9,129 bases of DNA from the NCBI GenBank assembly GCA_964620555.1, contig CAZUGZ010000058.1, positions 1-9,129 of the forward strand. Direction: 5' to 3'. The DNA comes from JAPOQD01 sp964620555 (lineage in GTDB: Bacteria; Pseudomonadota; Gammaproteobacteria; Pseudomonadales; Halieaceae). Both the position numbers and the translations under genes were made by a program. The notes beneath the pieces were generated by a model that was not told where the DNA came from, searched no databases, and saw nothing but the letters and a program-made list of their open reading frames with translations. Below are positions 8,087 to 9,129 of the stretch, piece by piece (position 1 is the first letter of the stretch; every line of letters starts with the position of its first letter).

Positions 8087-8116
8087 ATTATTACCTTCAT
8101 CCATTAGACAAGAAAC
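8087..8116 (-). promoter_or_regulatory. Promoter P2 for the export operon, sharing a 16-base element with P1
   Basis: Read on the minus strand, GTTTCTTGTCTAATGG (8116-8101) is identical to the element at 875-890. It is followed by ATGAAGGTAATAAT, which aligns with ATACAGGTATAAT of P1. The AT-rich box at about 8093-8087 would be the -10 region, with transcription starting near 8080, 20 bases before the mini-adaptor start. As in P1 no standard -35 box is seen, which fits a regulator binding the shared element. Confidence 0.5.
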
Positions 8117-8118
8117 CA

Positions 8119-8440
8119 TCCTGAGCACGGGGAAGCCAACGCCATCCAGGGATTCATGGATAAATGGAAGATCCTGAAAACTCACCTACCGGGTGAACAT
8201 GAGCAAGCGACGGAACCGAGGCCGGAAAAACACAGCCCACCCGAACGCCCAGGCACAACCCCTTAAGGAAATGCCATTGGCCATGCCGCGGATATCGTGC
8301 CAACCAGGCATTCCACGCCCTTGGCCACATCGTCCAGTTCCTGCTGCGGGCGGTGCAGTACACGGTGCTGCCGAAGAAGGCCCGCCGTCATGACATCCGG
8401 CACCCCCGGGAAGGAAAATGTACAGTTCAGCGGTGAATCT
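8119..8440 (+). pseudogene. Probable decayed 3' end of a transposase gene (tentative)
   Basis: No intact gene is present, but two plus-strand segments in different frames look protein-like. The first, about 8122-8263, reads EANAIQGFMDKWKILKTHLP and ends at a TAA. The second, about 8287-8436, in another frame, reads ANQAFHALGHIVQFLLRAVQ followed by YTVLPKKARRHDIR and ends at a TGA. Just at its end lies GGAAAATGTACAGTTCA, whose complement resembles TTGAACTGTCCGGTTTC at the start of the insertion sequence near 9005; TGAACTGT is exact. That fits the right end of a related element. The family could not be confirmed by reading, and the frames may be chance. Confidence 0.3.
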
Positions 8441-8469
8441 GTACGTTGCCAATGCCTGTCCAGTGGACA
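8418..8469. repeat. Imperfect hairpin and adjacent short palindrome in the gene-free stretch
   Basis: GTACAGTTC (8420-8428) and GAATCTGTAC (8435-8444) pair with one bulged base around a 6-base loop. Thirteen bases later TGTCCAGTGGACA (8457-8469) is a perfect 6+1+6 palindrome. They lie between the precursor and the export operon, at the end of the possible transposase relic. They may be element-end structures or regulator sites; nothing decides between these. Confidence 0.35.
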
Positions 8470-8608
8470 AGCGAGCCCCGAAGGTACTGCCGATTCATCC
8501 ATATCGGAACCAGCCGGTCGAAATTGCACCCGGGCTCTTGTCAGGGGATTGGGGTCATGATGATCACCCACTGCCGTAAACCTGAAAATGGTTCACGTCG
8601 GACAAGGG
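8470..8608. other. Rest of the gene-free stretch between export operon and precursor
   Basis: Together with the relic and hairpins to its left this makes a gap of about 590 bases (8062-8653) in otherwise tightly packed DNA. Short open frames exist on both strands but have no ribosome site, unlike-protein composition and no family features. I see no tRNA or other RNA gene. The gap separates the precursor from its exporter and looks like debris from an insertion or deletion. Confidence 0.5.
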
Positions 8609-8633
8609 GACCAGCCGTAGTCAGCGGCTGGTC
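8609..8633 (-). terminator. Stem-loop just after the precursor gene (attenuator or weak terminator)
   Basis: GACCAGCCG and CGGCTGGTC form a perfect 9-base-pair stem with a 7-base loop, 20 bases past the precursor stop on the minus strand. The run that follows (CCCTTGT) is not a proper U-tract, so full termination is doubtful. Stable hairpins after RiPP precursor genes often stabilise the abundant precursor mRNA or limit read-through, and that is a likely role here. Confidence 0.5.
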
Positions 8634-8653
8634 GCAGATCACGCAACCAACAC

Positions 8654-8917
8654 CTAATAGGAATCGTCGGTTGGCGCAAAGCCCCCCGCAGCCCCTCGCA
8701 GTTCCTCATCCGAAAGCCGGTTGCCAGCGGGCGGCAGGACCATATGAAATTCAGTTGCTGTCTCTTCATGTACCTGAATGGAGAATCCTTCCGGTACCGT
8801 CAGACCGGTGGCTTCCTTGATTGCCCCTCGTGGATCTTCCAGAAGCTTCGCCCTGAAGGTTTCGTCTTCATCCGCCTTCGCTCGGACCATGTCCTCAATT
8901 TCTACTACTGTCTTCAT
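8654..8917 (-). CDS. NHLP-family RiPP precursor peptide with short core FAPTDDSY
   Basis: An 87-residue precursor with a leader like the nitrile hydratase alpha subunit (NHLP). Family marks in order are FRAKLLEDPRGAIKEATGL at 21-39, VPEGFSIQVHEET at 41-53, the FHMVLPP strand at 57-63, and LSDEELRGAAGG at 68-79. Gly78-Gly79 is the likely C39 cleavage site. That leaves only eight residues, FAPTDDSY, as core: no Cys, one Thr, one Ser, two Asp and a C-terminal Tyr. Cores in this family are often much longer and rich in Cys, Ser or Thr. The ATG at 8917 is preceded by GAGGA (8930-8926) with 8-base spacing. Its own promoter-like region lies upstream and a hairpin lies downstream. It is on the same strand as the exporter operon but 590 bases from it. 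The family call is firm; which residues are modified is unknown. Confidence 0.9.
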   Translation of the reverse strand: MKTVVEIEDMVRAKADEDETFRAKLLEDPRGAIKEATGLTVPEGFSIQVHEETATEFHMVLPPAGNRLSDEELRGAAGGFAPTDDSY

Positions 8918-8950
8918 TGTTTCAATCCTCTGTATTCCTGGTTCGGCAAC

Positions 8951-8979
8951 ATTGTACTTAAAAACGGGAGATTGTAATA
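8951..8979 (-). promoter_or_regulatory. Putative promoter P3 of the precursor gene
   Basis: On the minus strand TACAAT (8956-8951) is a good -10 box; TATTAC or TTACAA 15-17 bases upstream is a weak -35. The stretch GTACAATGTTGCCGAACCAGG (in two parts, 8957-8937) nearly repeats GTATAATGTTG and AACCAGG of P1, with three extra bases between. A short inverted repeat, GGGAG (8966-8970) and CTCCC (8982-8986), flanks the -35 region and could be an operator. The insertion-sequence end lies just beyond. Confidence 0.45.
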
Positions 8980-8993
8980 CCCTCCCCCATTCC

Positions 8994-9129
8994 TGTAGCG
9001 AGCAATTGAACTGTCCGGTTTCAGCGGCATTGATTTGGAGGTGCCATGAGACTGGCTGAGTGGCAACAGGAGACCAGACTGATGAGATTTGAAGATGCGT
9101 ACACGGGTTGGACGGAAAGCCGTCTGAGC
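8994..9129 (+). mobile_element. Left end of an insertion sequence, running off the right edge
   Basis: A transposase gene starts at 9046. The sequence before it, from about TGTAGCGAGC at 8994 through TTGAACTGTCCGGTTTC (9006-9022), is probably the terminal repeat and leader of the element. The exact boundary cannot be fixed because the right end and target duplication lie outside the window. A similar sequence in reverse at about 8413-8429 may be the end of an older, related copy. The element sits just upstream of the precursor promoter. Confidence 0.45.
9046..9129 (+). CDS. Transposase, first 28 codons (ISNCY/IS1202-like, tentative)
   Basis: ATG 9046 is preceded by GGAGG (9037-9041) with 4-base spacing, and the frame stays open to the window end. 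The 28 residues begin MRLAEWQQETRLMRFEDAY and continue TGWTESRLS. This resembles the start of transposases annotated as ISNCY, IS1202 group, where a short basic-acidic lead precedes a helix-turn-helix of the EEAAxLLGV type that would follow here. The helix-turn-helix and the DDE catalytic core lie outside the window. Recognition rests on memory of these N-termini. It diverges from the precursor gene and is unlikely to be part of the RiPP pathway. Confidence 0.6.
   Translation, partial: MRLAEWQQETRLMRFEDAYTGWTESRLS

Noticed and set aside
8186..8571. Minus-strand frames of 94 and 102 codons between precursor and export operon, considered as a second precursor or missing adaptor
   Set aside because: No NHLP leader pattern, Gly-Gly site or HlyD-like segment, and no ribosome site.

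Overview
The window is GC-rich DNA with tightly packed genes, typical of a Gram-negative proteobacterium; the sequence does not settle the genus. It holds most of a RiPP (ribosomally made, modified peptide) locus of the NHLP/NHLM type. In this type the precursor has a leader resembling the nitrile hydratase alpha subunit, and a dedicated pair of ABC proteins exports the product.

Layout, left to right. A partial minus-strand gene (1-742) encodes an oxygenase of the CmcJ/NvfI/gibberellin-desaturase type and runs off the left edge. Across a 207-base divergent promoter region lies a plus-strand pair: a class I SAM methyltransferase (950-1732) overlapped by an unrecognised protein of about 368 residues (about 1710-2816). 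Converging on this pair, and overlapping its 3' end by 54 bases, is a minus-strand export operon. In order of transcription it is a tiny one-helix protein resembling only the N-terminus of an NHLM HlyD-type adaptor (7891-8061), a C39 peptidase/permease/ATPase (5659-7878) and a second permease/ATPase with a large N-terminal extension (2763-5669). Further right is about 590 bases with no intact gene and a probable transposase relic, then the precursor gene (8654-8917, minus). At the right edge an insertion sequence begins, with the first 28 codons of a transposase on the plus strand (from 9046).

How the genes fit together. The precursor ends in a Gly-Gly site followed by only eight residues (FAPTDDSY). 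The C39 domain would cut after Gly-Gly and the two ABC proteins would export the peptide. The methyltransferase, the oxygenase and the unknown protein are the only candidate modifying enzymes visible. No YcaO, lanthionine synthetase or radical-SAM gene is in the window. Three promoter regions (methyltransferase, export operon, precursor) share sequence blocks, including an exact 16-base match between the first two, which suggests co-regulation.

The most interesting points are the very short Cys-free core with an unusual enzyme set, the adaptor reduced to one membrane helix, the unknown protein, and the shared promoter elements.
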